Origin: CAVLCC01 sp963624975
GTDB lineage: Bacteria; Actinomycetota; Coriobacteriia; Coriobacteriales; CADBOM01
Direction: 5' to 3'
Length of the DNA: 20,977 bases
NCBI GenBank assembly: GCA_963624975.1
Contig: CAVFRF010000081.1
Span: 1-20,977 of the forward strand
The position numbers and the translations under genes are program-made. A model generated the notes under the pieces. That model made no database searches. It worked only from the letters and a program-made list of their open reading frames with translations, and was not told the origin of the DNA. Shown in pieces: positions 6,262 to 14,458 of this stretch (position 1 is the first letter of the stretch; each line of letters opens with the position of its first letter).

Positions 6262-7923
6262 CTAGGCCTCCCCCAGCATCGCGCGCGCGTGCTCTAGCGC
6301 CGTGGCATCTGCAGTACCCGAGAGCATCCTCGCGATCTCGGCCACCCTGTCGTCTCCTTCGATGGGAGCGATTGTGGTGGACGGCATGCCGTCCGAAGCG
6401 TTCTTGGACACCAGCAGATGGTTGTCCGCGCGCGCCGCGATCTGCGCCAGATGGGTCACGACCACAACCTGATGGCGTTTCGACAGCTCCACCAGCTTGT
6501 CGGCCACGGAGTTTGCAGCCGCGCCTCCGATGCCGGCATCCACCTCGTCGAACACCATCGTCTTGCGCGAGGCCTCCATCTCGCCCATGCATTCTATGGC
6601 CAGCATCACGCGCGAAAGCTCGCCGCCCGATGCGATCTTGGCCAACGGCCTAGGCGTCATGCCTGCCGCCGGCGCGTAGAGCAGCTCGTACTTGCGCGAA
6701 CCGCTTCGAGTCCACGAGGCGAGGTCGAGTTCGGTTTCCTTCATCTCGAACGTGCTTCCCGACATGGCAAGCTCGGCCACGCTATGCGAAAGCTCGTCGC
6801 AGAACTCCGATGCCGCATGCGTTCTGGCCTCGGCGAGAGCGGCAGCCGCTTGGCGCAGCTGCGACTCGGCCTGCGATGCCGCCTCCTCGAGTTGCTGCAT
6901 TGCAGATGATCCGCTATCCACCGACTCAAGAATCTCGCGCGACTGATGCCACCTTTCCAGCATCGCCTCGTAGGTGGGGCCGAACCTGCGAACCAGCCCG
7001 TCGAGCTGCCCCAGCCTGTCCATAGCCCTTTCGAGCGCGACAGGGTCGAATTCCACTTCGTCGCGGTAAGAACGCAGGTCCAGAGCGGCATCTTCCAAGG
7101 CGGCTAGCTGATCGGCCAGCCTCTCGGCCAGCGAGTCGAGCTGCGGATCGGTGCCGCTAGCTCGCTCGAGCGTCTGCCCTGCAGCCGACAGCGCATCGAT
7201 CGCGCCTCCTTCCCCACGCAGCTGCGACAGCGCATCTGCCGCAGCCGTGGCCAGGTTCTCGCCGTTTCGCAAGATGGGGAGCCGCGCTTCCAGCTCGTCG
7301 TGCTCGTTCTCGCCCGGGTTCACCGGGTCGATCTGGCTGCATACGAAGCGTGCCTGCTCGATCTGATACTCCGACGCAGAAGCACGTTCGACTGCCTCGT
7401 CGAACGCCGCGCGGGCTTCGCGCCAGGACGCGAAAGCGTCTGCATAGGCGGCCTTGGCTCCGCTAACGCGCTCGCCAGCCCATCGGTCCAGGTAGTCAAC
7501 ATGGGTCTGGGGCGAGAGCAGCGCCTGCTGCTCGTGCTGCCCATGCAGGTCCACCAGCGGCTCTATCGCCGAAGCCAGCCCCTTCACACTGGCAGCCTCG
7601 TCGTTCACGTAGCACCGCGAACGCCCGTCGGCGCGCACGCGCCTCTTGGCTATGGCCAGTCCGTCTTCTGCCGCAAAGCCCTTCTCTTCCAGCAGCACGG
7701 ACGCGGCCTCGTCCAGCGAGAACACCGCCTCCACCACGGCCTCGTCGCACCCCTCGCGCACGATGCTCGATTCGGCACGCGCTCCCATTGCAAGCTTGAT
7801 GCCGCCCAGAAGCGCTGTCTTGCCCGCGCCGGTCTCGCCCGTGAGCGCGGTGAAGCCGTCCGAGAACCTCATCTCGGCCTTCTCGATGAGGGCCAGGTTG
7901 CGTATCCTCAGTTCCTCTATCAT
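6262..7923 (-). CDS. recN: DNA repair protein RecN
   Basis: A 553-residue SMC-like ATPase acting in double-strand break repair. Walker A is GETGAGKT (residues 29-36), followed by a YVNDEAASVKGL/DLHGQHEQQALL segment typical of RecN. A long Ala/Glu/Arg-rich coiled-coil middle comes next, then the signature LAKIASGGELSRVMLAIE, Walker B TMVFDEVDAGIGG and the H-loop VVVVTHLAQIAA. The length is normal for the family. The ATG overlaps the nadK stop codon (ATGA), which fixes the start. A longer open frame extends upstream through nadK but is only an antisense-phase shadow without RecN character. There is no ahrC/argR gene between nadK and recN, unlike in Bacillus. Confidence 0.97.
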   Translation of the reverse strand: MIEELRIRNLALIEKAEMRFSDGFTALTGETGAGKTALLGGIKLAMGARAESSIVREGCDEAVVEAVFSLDEAASVLLEEKGFAAEDGLAIAKRRVRADGRSRCYVNDEAASVKGLASAIEPLVDLHGQHEQQALLSPQTHVDYLDRWAGERVSGAKAAYADAFASWREARAAFDEAVERASASEYQIEQARFVCSQIDPVNPGENEHDELEARLPILRNGENLATAAADALSQLRGEGGAIDALSAAGQTLERASGTDPQLDSLAERLADQLAALEDAALDLRSYRDEVEFDPVALERAMDRLGQLDGLVRRFGPTYEAMLERWHQSREILESVDSGSSAMQQLEEAASQAESQLRQAAAALAEARTHAASEFCDELSHSVAELAMSGSTFEMKETELDLASWTRSGSRKYELLYAPAAGMTPRPLAKIASGGELSRVMLAIECMGEMEASRKTMVFDEVDAGIGGAAANSVADKLVELSKRHQVVVVTHLAQIAARADNHLLVSKNASDGMPSTTIAPIEGDDRVAEIARMLSGTADATALEHARAMLGEA

Positions 7924-8777
7924 GGCTGCTCTCCGTAGAACGCGCCGGATGCCCTGCGTGTAAAGCTCGGCATATCGTACCGCAGCAGGGTCACCGCTTC
8001 CCTGCGCACCGTGGCCGTGATGGCCGCCGGCTTCTCGCCGTCGCATATGCGCTTGCCGTCCGCGAACACGAAGCACTCGGCATCGCCGATCGGGTTGGGC
8101 ACGATTCGCACCTTCTGGCTGCCGTCGGTAACCATGGCGCGCGAGATGAGCGAGTGCGGGGCCAGCGCCGACACCACCATGCCCTGCAGCGTGGGAGCCA
8201 GCAGCGGTCCTCCGGCCGACAGCGAGTAGGCGGTCGAACCCGTAGCCGATGCCACGATCACGCCGTCGGCACGCATGTCGGCGAGCTTGTCGCCATCGAT
8301 CTCGATCGTGTATTCCACGAGACGACCCGACGAGCCTCTGGTCATCGCCACCTCGTTGAGCACCGTGCAGTGCCTGCACTCGCCGCTCTCGGCCTCGATC
8401 GACACCTCGAGTGCCGCGCGTTTCTCTCCCGGAAGCTCGCCGGCCAACGCAGCCTTCACCGCCTTGTCCATCGACTCGTCGGATGCGCCGGTAAGAAACC
8501 CCAGCGTGCCGTAGTTGAAACCCAGCATCGGCGCGTCGTGCCTGAACGCGACCTGCGCCGCCGAAAGCAGCGTGCCATCTCCGCCGAAAGTGCAGATAAG
8601 GTCGGGCGACCACTCCACGCACCGCAGCCCCTCTTCCAAAACGCCGCTAGCATCTGCAATCTGCTCGGCCTCTATCGTCAGGGTATCGATGCCCTGTGCA
8701 TGCAGCAGCTCGGTCAGCTCGCCTGCGCCGTGCATACCCTGTTCCTTGCTGCTGTTCACCACCATCAAAACGCGCAT
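7920..8777 (-). CDS. nadK: NAD kinase
   Basis: A 285-residue ATP- or polyphosphate-dependent kinase that converts NAD to NADP in the cytosol. The key motifs are FGGDGTLLSAA (GGDGT at residues 65-69, catalytic Asp67), GFNYGTLGFLT, the NE pair in CTVLNEVAMTRGS, and SATGSTAYSLSAGGP. The usual second-motif form is GINxGxLGFL, and the Phe-Asn-Tyr variant here is mild. The ATG is supported by GAGAGGTTTGAT just before it. It starts one base after the tlyA stop codon and overlaps recN by 4 bp, so tlyA-nadK-recN is one translationally coupled unit, as in M. tuberculosis. Confidence 0.96.
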   Translation of the reverse strand: MRVLMVVNSSKEQGMHGAGELTELLHAQGIDTLTIEAEQIADASGVLEEGLRCVEWSPDLICTFGGDGTLLSAAQVAFRHDAPMLGFNYGTLGFLTGASDESMDKAVKAALAGELPGEKRAALEVSIEAESGECRHCTVLNEVAMTRGSSGRLVEYTIEIDGDKLADMRADGVIVASATGSTAYSLSAGGPLLAPTLQGMVVSALAPHSLISRAMVTDGSQKVRIVPNPIGDAECFVFADGKRICDGEKPAAITATVRREAVTLLRYDMPSFTRRASGAFYGEQP

Positions 8778-8778
8778 A

Positions 8779-9627
8779 TCAAACCTCTCGCCCCTCGTGC
8801 GCCTGCATCACCACGCGCTCCACGTCGATTCGTGCATCCGCCGCCGTATAGCATGCCGGCCTTGCATCTTCCTGTCCGGCGATGCCCGCGAGTATGAAGA
8901 ACTCCATGTTGCCCTTCTTCTTGCCCGGCACCTTCGATACGCTCATACCCAACGCCTCGAATCCCGAGTCGCCGAGCGCCGCGACCATATCCTCCAATAC
9001 CTTTATATGACTAGAAGCTTCCCGAACCACTCCCCCATTTCTTACCAAATTCTTACCAATTTCAAACTGAGGTTTAACCATGATGAGAGAGTACCCGGAG
9101 GCTTTCAGGATTGTGTAGAAAATAGGGAGAACCTGAGCAAGCGATATGAAGGAGAGGTCGGCCACCAGAAGGTCGAATGGACCCCCTAGCTGAGCTGCGG
9201 AAACGTCCTTGACGTTGGTGCGGTCGAACACCGCCACGCGGCTGTCGTTGCGAAGCGACCACGCCAGCTGCGAGTGCGCAACATCCACGGCGGCCACCCT
9301 GGCGGCCCCGTGCTGCAGCAGGCAGTCGGTAAAGCCGCCGGTCGACGCGCCCACGTCCACGCAGTTCATGCCCGCAGGGTCGAATGCGAAGTCGGCCAGC
9401 GCCCCGTCGAGCTTGTCGCCCCCTCGCGAGACGAACTTCGACCTGCGCTTCACGTTGAGAGCAGCTTGCGCTGGAATCTTCTGGGATGGCGATACGATTG
9501 CCGCATCGGGGCTGCTCACCTCGCCGGCAAAGCATGCACGTCTGGCTTCGTCCACGATGTCGAACAGGCCCCTTTGCACCAGAAGCTCGTCGACCCGCAT
9601 CGTCTTGGCGCACTTGCCACCGGACAT
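8779..9627 (-). CDS. tlyA: TlyA family rRNA (cytidine-2'-O)-methyltransferase / hemolysin-A family
   Basis: A 282-residue RNA methyltransferase. An N-terminal S4 RNA-binding domain covers about residues 10-70 and ends in SRGGDKL (Lys72). The Rossmann methyltransferase part follows, with CVDVGASTGGFTD (residues 89-101, SAM site), VADLSFISL (Asp157), MVKPQFE (Lys185) and a late Glu in NMEFFI. These form the K-D-K-E set of 2'-O-methyltransferases. M. tuberculosis TlyA methylates 16S and 23S rRNA and is needed for capreomycin sensitivity. The ATG at 9627 sits 21 bp after the dxs stop codon with GAGG nearby, and a second ATG nine codons later (before RVDELL) is possible. Codons for residues of about 184-215 are markedly AT-rich compared with the rest of the gene (reported as a finding). 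Confidence 0.93.
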   Translation of the reverse strand: MSGGKCAKTMRVDELLVQRGLFDIVDEARRACFAGEVSSPDAAIVSPSQKIPAQAALNVKRRSKFVSRGGDKLDGALADFAFDPAGMNCVDVGASTGGFTDCLLQHGAARVAAVDVAHSQLAWSLRNDSRVAVFDRTNVKDVSAAQLGGPFDLLVADLSFISLAQVLPIFYTILKASGYSLIMVKPQFEIGKNLVRNGGVVREASSHIKVLEDMVAALGDSGFEALGMSVSKVPGKKKGNMEFFILAGIAGQEDARPACYTAADARIDVERVVMQAHEGREV

Positions 9628-9648
9628 GAAGCCTCGCGCACCTTCCCG

Positions 9649-11622
9649 CTATTCTCCGGTTTTGTCGCAGTTGCGAAGAGCGTGCTCGATGGCTGCCGCC
9701 ACCTGCGCGGGCATAAGGCCCAGGCTCTCGAAGAGGTCGTCCTCGCCGCCGTGCTCCACGAACTCGTCTGGAACGCCAAGTCGCAGCACCGGGGTGTCGC
9801 ACTTGGATGCTTGCGCGCCGTTGCCGGTCTCGCCCGTGTGCTCGAGCACCGCGCTGCCAAATCCGCCCTCGATGGTGCCGTCTTCGATCGTGACCACCAA
9901 GCGGGTGGCGCAAGCCTTCTCGATGGCGTCTTCGTCGATGGGCTTGACCCAGCGCATGTCGTACACGCAGGCCTCTACCCCGCGCTCGGCGAGCATCTGG
10001 GCCGCTTCCATGGCGTGGTCGACCATCCTGCCCACGGCCAGTATCGCAACGTCGTCGCCCTGCCTGCGCAGCACCGCGCGATGCGGCTCCCATGCGCTCT
10101 CCGAGCCGTCGGGGCTGTAGATCTCGTTGGATTTGCGGGGGTACCGGATGGCAACCGGGCCATCCACGTGGTAGAGCGCGGTTGCAAATGCGCCGGCCAG
10201 CTCTTCGGTGGTCGACGGAGCAAGTATGGTCATGTTGGGGATGAGCCTGAGAAACGCCAGGTCGAACAGGCCATGGTGAGTGGAGCCGTCGCGCCCGACT
10301 ATGCCAGCCCTGTCGAGGCACATCACCACGTGCAGGTCGGGCAGCGCGATGTTGGTGACGATCTGGTCGAATGCCCTCTGCATGAACGTCGAATACACGG
10401 CGAGCACCGGCGTCTTGCCCTCGATGGCCAGGCCAGCCGCCATGGCGGCGGCATGCTCCTCGGCAATCCCGACATCGAAGAACCTGTCGGGGTACTTCTC
10501 GCCGAAGTCGGCGAGTCCGGTGCCGTCGGCCATCGCGGCGGTAATCGCCACGACCTTCTCGTCGCGCTCGCCCGCATCGAGCATGAGCTTCGAGAACACC
10601 TTGGTATAGCCCGAAGCCCCGAAGCACTTCTCCATCTTGCCCGTCTCGAGGTTGAACGGCGACGCGCCATGGAAGCCCCTCGGGTCGTTCTCAGCCGGGG
10701 CATATCCCTTGCCCTTGGTGGTCACCGCATGGATGAGCACGGGACCGTCGTGGTCGCGGGCGGCGCGCATGGCATCTTCGAGAGCCACGATGTCGTGCCC
10801 GTCGATCGGCCCCAGGTAGGTGATGGACATATCCTCGAAGAGGGTACCGCGAACCAGCATCTTCTTGAAGGACTGCTTTACGGCACCGACGGCGGAGGCG
10901 AGCGTGCGCCCGACTTCTCCCAAAGAGCTCATCCGATCGCGCACGCGGTCGCGCGTGGTGTTGTACTGTTTGCTGAGCCTGATCTTGCCCAGGTAGAGCG
11001 AGAGCGCGCCGACGTTGCGCGAAATCGACATCTTGTTGTCGTTCAGGATCACGGTGATGTTGCCGCCGTCTTCGCCGATCTTGTTGAGCGCCTCGAACGC
11101 CATGCCGCCCGATATCGCGGCATCGCCTATGAGCACTGCAACCTTGCCGGCATCGCCCGACAGCCTCTTGGCTGTCGCGATGCCGTAGGCCACCGACAGC
11201 GAGTCGGACGCGTGACCCGAATCGTACACGTCGTAGGGGCTTTCGGACCTTCTGGGAAATCCCGCAATACCGCCGAAGCGGCGCAGGGTAGAGAACCTGT
11301 CGACCCTTCCGGTGAGAAGCTTGTGCGCGAGGGCCTGATGCCCCACGTCGAAGAGCAGCCTGTCTTCGGACTGCCCGAACACGCGGTGCATGGCGATGAT
11401 GAGCTCCACCGCGCCGAGGCTCGAAGCCAGATGGCCGCCGTTGAGATGCGTGGTCTCCAGAATCATCGCGCGAATCTCGGTGGCCAGCTGATCCAACTCC
11501 TCGTAGGAAAATCCAGCGAGGTCCGCAGGGCACTTTACCGACGAGAGCAGGAAGCGCTCGTCGTCTCCGTGCACGAACCCGTCTTGGTTCGCCCCACCTT
11601 CTATGCGCGAGCCCTGATCCAT
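9649..11622 (-). CDS. dxs: 1-deoxy-D-xylulose-5-phosphate synthase
   Basis: A 657-residue thiamine-diphosphate enzyme that condenses pyruvate and glyceraldehyde 3-phosphate in the first step of the MEP isoprenoid pathway. It also feeds thiamine and pyridoxal synthesis. Visible marks are THLNGGHLASSLGAVEL, DVGHQALAHKLLTGR, the ThDP-binding GDAAISGGMAFEALN...LNDNKMSIS, and HAVTTKGKGYAPAE. The transketolase pyrimidine-binding part has GIAEEHAAAMAAGLA with the catalytic Glu. The length is slightly above the usual 620-640. Two ATGs compete, at 11631 and 11622. The second is preferred because GGATGG lies five bases before it, while the first has no properly spaced Shine-Dalgarno sequence (660 residues if used). 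It follows xseB closely. ispA, usually between xseB and dxs, is absent. Confidence 0.96.
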   Translation of the reverse strand: MDQGSRIEGGANQDGFVHGDDERFLLSSVKCPADLAGFSYEELDQLATEIRAMILETTHLNGGHLASSLGAVELIIAMHRVFGQSEDRLLFDVGHQALAHKLLTGRVDRFSTLRRFGGIAGFPRRSESPYDVYDSGHASDSLSVAYGIATAKRLSGDAGKVAVLIGDAAISGGMAFEALNKIGEDGGNITVILNDNKMSISRNVGALSLYLGKIRLSKQYNTTRDRVRDRMSSLGEVGRTLASAVGAVKQSFKKMLVRGTLFEDMSITYLGPIDGHDIVALEDAMRAARDHDGPVLIHAVTTKGKGYAPAENDPRGFHGASPFNLETGKMEKCFGASGYTKVFSKLMLDAGERDEKVVAITAAMADGTGLADFGEKYPDRFFDVGIAEEHAAAMAAGLAIEGKTPVLAVYSTFMQRAFDQIVTNIALPDLHVVMCLDRAGIVGRDGSTHHGLFDLAFLRLIPNMTILAPSTTEELAGAFATALYHVDGPVAIRYPRKSNEIYSPDGSESAWEPHRAVLRRQGDDVAILAVGRMVDHAMEAAQMLAERGVEACVYDMRWVKPIDEDAIEKACATRLVVTIEDGTIEGGFGSAVLEHTGETGNGAQASKCDTPVLRLGVPDEFVEHGGEDDLFESLGLMPAQVAAAIEHALRNCDKTGE

Positions 11623-11627
11623 CGTTT

Positions 11628-11633
11628 CCATCC
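11628..11633 (-). promoter_or_regulatory. Ribosome binding site that favours the second dxs ATG
   Basis: On the minus strand GGATGG stands five bases before the ATG at 11622 and contains the alternative ATG at 11631. This spacing supports the downstream start. Confidence 0.5.
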
Positions 11634-11644
11634 TAACCAACGCC

Positions 11645-11983
11645 CTAGGCGTCTGCTGCCTGGGAGCCGTCGGGATCCTCCGCGTCGCTTGCGGCAGGCT
11701 GGGCCTCGTCGGCGCTCTCCGGTTCGGCAGCGATGCCGGCAGCATCGTCTGCGCCGGCAGTCTCTTCGGAGGCCTCGCCTTCGGTGGAAGCGGTGTAGGC
11801 CTCCATCTCCTCCATAGAGAAGTCGGCCTTGTCGATGAGGTCGGCGCAGCTGTTGCCTATGCGGATGGCCTCTTCATACAGATCGAGAGCCTTCTCGAGC
11901 GGCAGATCCTTCGACCTCACCTGCTCGATGATCTGGTCGAGGTTGTTCTTTGCAGCCAGATATGTGTTCTTCTTCTCGATCAT
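11645..11983 (-). CDS. xseB: Exodeoxyribonuclease VII small subunit with acidic C-terminal tail
   Basis: A 112-residue protein. The first 67 residues carry the small-subunit helical hairpin (LAAKNNLDQIIEQVRS, LPLEKALDLYEEAIRIGN, CADLIDKADFSM). This subunit assembles in several copies around XseA to form the nuclease that degrades single-stranded DNA. Residues from about 68 onward are an Ala/Glu/Asp-rich low-complexity tail, so the protein is about 35-40 residues longer than the usual 70-80. xseA is not in the window, although it normally sits just upstream, so its partner must be encoded elsewhere or be lost. The ATG at 11983 fits the domain start. xseB is 13 to 22 bp upstream of dxs and 74 bp downstream of nusB. 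Confidence 0.9.
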   Translation of the reverse strand: MIEKKNTYLAAKNNLDQIIEQVRSKDLPLEKALDLYEEAIRIGNSCADLIDKADFSMEEMEAYTASTEGEASEETAGADDAAGIAAEPESADEAQPAASDAEDPDGSQAADA

Positions 11984-12021
11984 GTCGTCACTTTCGAATG
12001 TCTTCTAGCCCGGGAAACATC

Positions 12022-12035
12022 GTCGCATCAGCGAC
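12022..12035. terminator. Small hairpin between nusB and xseB
   Basis: GTCGC-ATCA-GCGAC forms a 5-bp stem in the 74-bp gap after nusB. No T-run follows on the minus strand, so it is at most a weak attenuating structure. Confidence 0.2.
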
Positions 12036-12057
12036 ATCGCCGGCAGGCTTCCAACCG

Positions 12058-12588
12058 CTACTTCTCCGCGGCAGTGTCCGCCGCAGCGGCATTGGCCTCG
12101 ACCGCATCGTCCGCAGTGCACGTCTCAGCCTCGTCCTTCGCAGCCACGTCACCCTTCCCGGACTCGAGACCGCCTGCAAGCGTGCCCAGCACCCCGTTCA
12201 CGAAGCGGAACGAGTCGTCTTCCCCGCCGAAGTCCTGGGCCAGCTCGACTGCCTCGTTGATCGAAACCCCCGAGGGGATGTCGTCGCGAAACATCAGCTC
12301 GAACACCGCGATGCGCAAGATCGACCTGTCGGTCGAAGGCATGCGCGAGAGCGTCCAGTTCTCCGCGACGCTCTCGATGGCATCGTCGATGCGCTTCTGG
12401 TTCTGCGCGATGCCCTCGTAGATCTCGCATGCATAGGGCTCGGGCACCACATCGTCCATCACCGCGGTCATCTCGGAAGTGCCAACCTCGGAGCCGCCCA
12501 TGGCGAAATCCCTGGCAAACAGCATCTGGAGTGCCTGTCGGCGCGCGCGTGTGCGCTGCTCTCCTATCTCGGAACGCTTGGCAGCCAC
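12058..12588 (-). CDS. nusB: Transcription antitermination factor NusB
   Basis: A 176-residue all-helical RNA-binding protein that joins NusE (S10) at boxA RNA in rRNA operon antitermination. The N-terminal RTRARRQALQMLFARDF and the C-terminal half, with STDRSILRIAVFELMF, IPSGVSINEAVELAQDFG and DSFRFVNGVLGTLA, are classic for NusB. The last 35 or so residues are an acidic Ala/Asp/Glu-rich tail not found in typical 130-150-residue NusB. The start is GTG at 12588, set by AGGAG seven bases upstream and by its position four bases after the Gls24-family stop codon. It is coupled to that gene and followed by xseB, and folD and xseA of the Bacillus order are missing. Confidence 0.95.
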   Translation of the reverse strand: MAAKRSEIGEQRTRARRQALQMLFARDFAMGGSEVGTSEMTAVMDDVVPEPYACEIYEGIAQNQKRIDDAIESVAENWTLSRMPSTDRSILRIAVFELMFRDDIPSGVSINEAVELAQDFGGEDDSFRFVNGVLGTLAGGLESGKGDVAAKDEAETCTADDAVEANAAAADTAAEK

Positions 12589-12592
12589 TGGC

Positions 12593-12994
12593 CTACTCCT
12601 CGAAGCGGATGTCGGTCACGTACACGTTGATGGCATCGATGGTGAGACCCATCTGGCTCTCCAGCGCATCTGCCACGCAGATGCGGATGCCGTCCACGAT
12701 GTCGCGGAGCTTGTATCCGTAGTAGATCTGGATGCGGATGTCCAGCACGATATGTCCGCCGTCACGCGCCACTGCCACGCCGTTGTCGGACTGGCTGCGC
12801 GAGAGGATGGAGGTGAACCTGCTGTCGATCTTGGGTCCGCCCACTCCCGCCACGCCGGGCACGCCGCACACAGTGCGCACGATCATGGTCTCTATGGCAC
12901 CGGGAGCGATGCCCAGGTGCGCCACCATGGTGGTGTTCGCCACATCGGGCACGGGCAGCAGCCCGTCCACGTTCGATTTAAGAGCATTCTTCAT
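12593..12994 (-). CDS. Asp23/Gls24 family envelope stress protein
   Basis: A 133-residue protein of the Asp23/Gls24 (DUF322) family, equivalent in position to B. subtilis YqhY. The body has TMVAHLGIAPGAIETMIVRT, the Gly-rich VPGVAGVGG turn and HIVLDIRIQIYYGYKLRDIVDGIR, then GLTIDAINVYVTDIRFE at the end. These fit the alpha/beta domain. Family members are cytoplasmic or membrane-associated. B. subtilis YqhY has been connected with control of acetyl-CoA carboxylase activity, in keeping with its place beside accC. The ATG at 12994 is fixed by AGGAGA five bases upstream. The open frame extends 36 codons further, but those codons are not family-like. A 120-bp gap separates it from accC. Confidence 0.85.
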   Translation of the reverse strand: MKNALKSNVDGLLPVPDVANTTMVAHLGIAPGAIETMIVRTVCGVPGVAGVGGPKIDSRFTSILSRSQSDNGVAVARDGGHIVLDIRIQIYYGYKLRDIVDGIRICVADALESQMGLTIDAINVYVTDIRFEE

Positions 12995-13114
12995 GTAACT
13001 CTCCTGCTGTTGCATCGTCGCGGTGCATGCCAAGCTTCGCACACCCCGCGTTGCACGTATGTTCGAAAGGCTACCACTGCAAACGCACATCCGGCACGCC
13101 ATACACCGGAAAAC

Positions 13115-14455
13115 CTAGAATTCCCTCTCCAGGAAGTCGGTGTAGACCTCGCCGCTTGCAAACGTGGCGTTGTCCACGACCTTCTGATGGAAGGTCACCG
13201 TGGTCTTGATGCCCTCGATCTGCACCTCGGCCAGCGCACGCTTGGCTCTGGCGATCGCCTCGTTCCTATCGGCGCCCCACACCACGAGCTTGGCCAGCAT
13301 CGAATCGTAGTAGGGCGACACGGTGTAGCCCTCGTAGATCGCGGTGTCGATGCGCACTCCAGGACCTGCCGGCATGCGCAGCTTGGTGATGGTGCCGGGG
13401 CACGGACGGAAGTCGTTGTCGGGATCCTCGGCGTTGATGCGGAACTCCATCGCATGGCCGAACGGCGAGATGGGCGCCCTGTCCTTGCAGGTCATCTCCT
13501 CGCCCGCCGCGATGCGGATCTGCTCCTTGATGATGTCGATGCCGGTAATCTGCTCCGATACGCCATGCTCGACCTGCACCCTGGCGTTCATCTCCATAAA
13601 GTAAAAACTGTCGTCCACGTCGAGCAGGAACTCCACGGTGCCCGCATTGGTATAGCCGCTGGCCTTGACCATGCGGAGGGCGGTGGCGCCCATCTCCTGG
13701 CGAAGCTCCTCGGTAAGAGCAGGCGAAGGCGCCTCCTCGATGAGCTTCTGATGCCTGCGCTGGATCGAGCAGTCGCGCTCGCACAGATGTATGGCGTTGC
13801 CGTGCGTGTCGGCCAGCACCTGGATCTCCACATGGCGCGGACGCAGGATGAGCTTCTCGATGTACACGTCGCCGTTGCCGAACGCCTGCAGGGCCTCGTT
13901 CTTGGCCATCGTGAAGGCGCTCTCCATCTCGTCGGCGCTCATGACCTCGCGCATGCCCTTGCCGCCGCCGCCAGCGCTGGCCTTCACCAGCACCGGGTAG
14001 CCGACCTTCTCTGCGAAGGCGCGGGCATCTTCGACGTTCTCGACCACACCGTCGCTGCCGGGCACCGTGGGCACGTCGGCGCGCTGGGCGGTCTCCTTGG
14101 CGTTGGACTTGTTGCCCAGCGCGTCCATCACGTCGGGGTCGGGCCCGATGAACACGATGTCGTTGTCGATGCAGGCCCTCGCGAAGTCGGAGTTCTCGGC
14201 CAGAAAGCCGTATCCGGGGTGAATCGCCTCGGCATGCGTGATCTCGGCCGCGCCGATGATGGCCTGCATGTTGAGGTACGACTTGGTGCTCTGCGCAGGT
14301 CCTATGCACACGGCCTCATCGGCCATGCGCACCGCCTCGCTAGCAGCGTCGGCCTCGGAGTACACCACGACGGTCGCGATGCCCATCTCCCTGGCGGCGC
14401 GGATAACCCTCACGGCCACCTCGCCCCTGTTGGCAATCAGAATCTTCTGGAACAT
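13115..14455 (-). CDS. accC: Biotin carboxylase (AccC / PycA-type)
   Basis: A 446-residue ATP-grasp enzyme that carboxylates the biotin of a carrier protein with bicarbonate and ATP. N-terminal ILIANRGEVAVRVIRAARE, then AIHPGYGFLAEN, the ATP lid VKASAGGGGKGMR, and ERDCSIQRRHQKLIEEAPSP. The active site follows (MEMNARVQVEH) and then FGHAMEFRINAEDP. The length matches E. coli AccC (449). The conserved Pro after the active-site Glu-His (HPVTE) is Gly here (HGVSE). The ATG lies three bases after the stop codon of the carboxyltransferase-AccB fusion, so the two are cotranslated. The partner could be pyruvate, acetyl-CoA or another acyl acceptor. The neighbouring carboxyltransferase argues for pyruvate/oxaloacetate chemistry, possibly with a second use in fatty-acid synthesis. 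Confidence 0.93.
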   Translation of the reverse strand: MFQKILIANRGEVAVRVIRAAREMGIATVVVYSEADAASEAVRMADEAVCIGPAQSTKSYLNMQAIIGAAEITHAEAIHPGYGFLAENSDFARACIDNDIVFIGPDPDVMDALGNKSNAKETAQRADVPTVPGSDGVVENVEDARAFAEKVGYPVLVKASAGGGGKGMREVMSADEMESAFTMAKNEALQAFGNGDVYIEKLILRPRHVEIQVLADTHGNAIHLCERDCSIQRRHQKLIEEAPSPALTEELRQEMGATALRMVKASGYTNAGTVEFLLDVDDSFYFMEMNARVQVEHGVSEQITGIDIIKEQIRIAAGEEMTCKDRAPISPFGHAMEFRINAEDPDNDFRPCPGTITKLRMPAGPGVRIDTAIYEGYTVSPYYDSMLAKLVVWGADRNEAIARAKRALAEVQIEGIKTTVTFHQKVVDNATFASGEVYTDFLEREF

Positions 14456-14458
14456 CTT

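Noticed and set aside
7924..8622. An N-terminal extension of the recN frame of about 230 codons through nadK
   Set aside because: The nadK frame is clearly real there, and the recN ATG at 7923 overlaps the nadK stop codon in the usual ATGA arrangement. The extension has only Arg/Gly-rich shadow composition.
12995..13114. A T-loop-like GTTCGAA in the gap between accC and the Gls24 gene, suggesting a tRNA
   Set aside because: No acceptor, D-arm or anticodon stems could be paired around it. The gap shows only a weak 5-bp hairpin.
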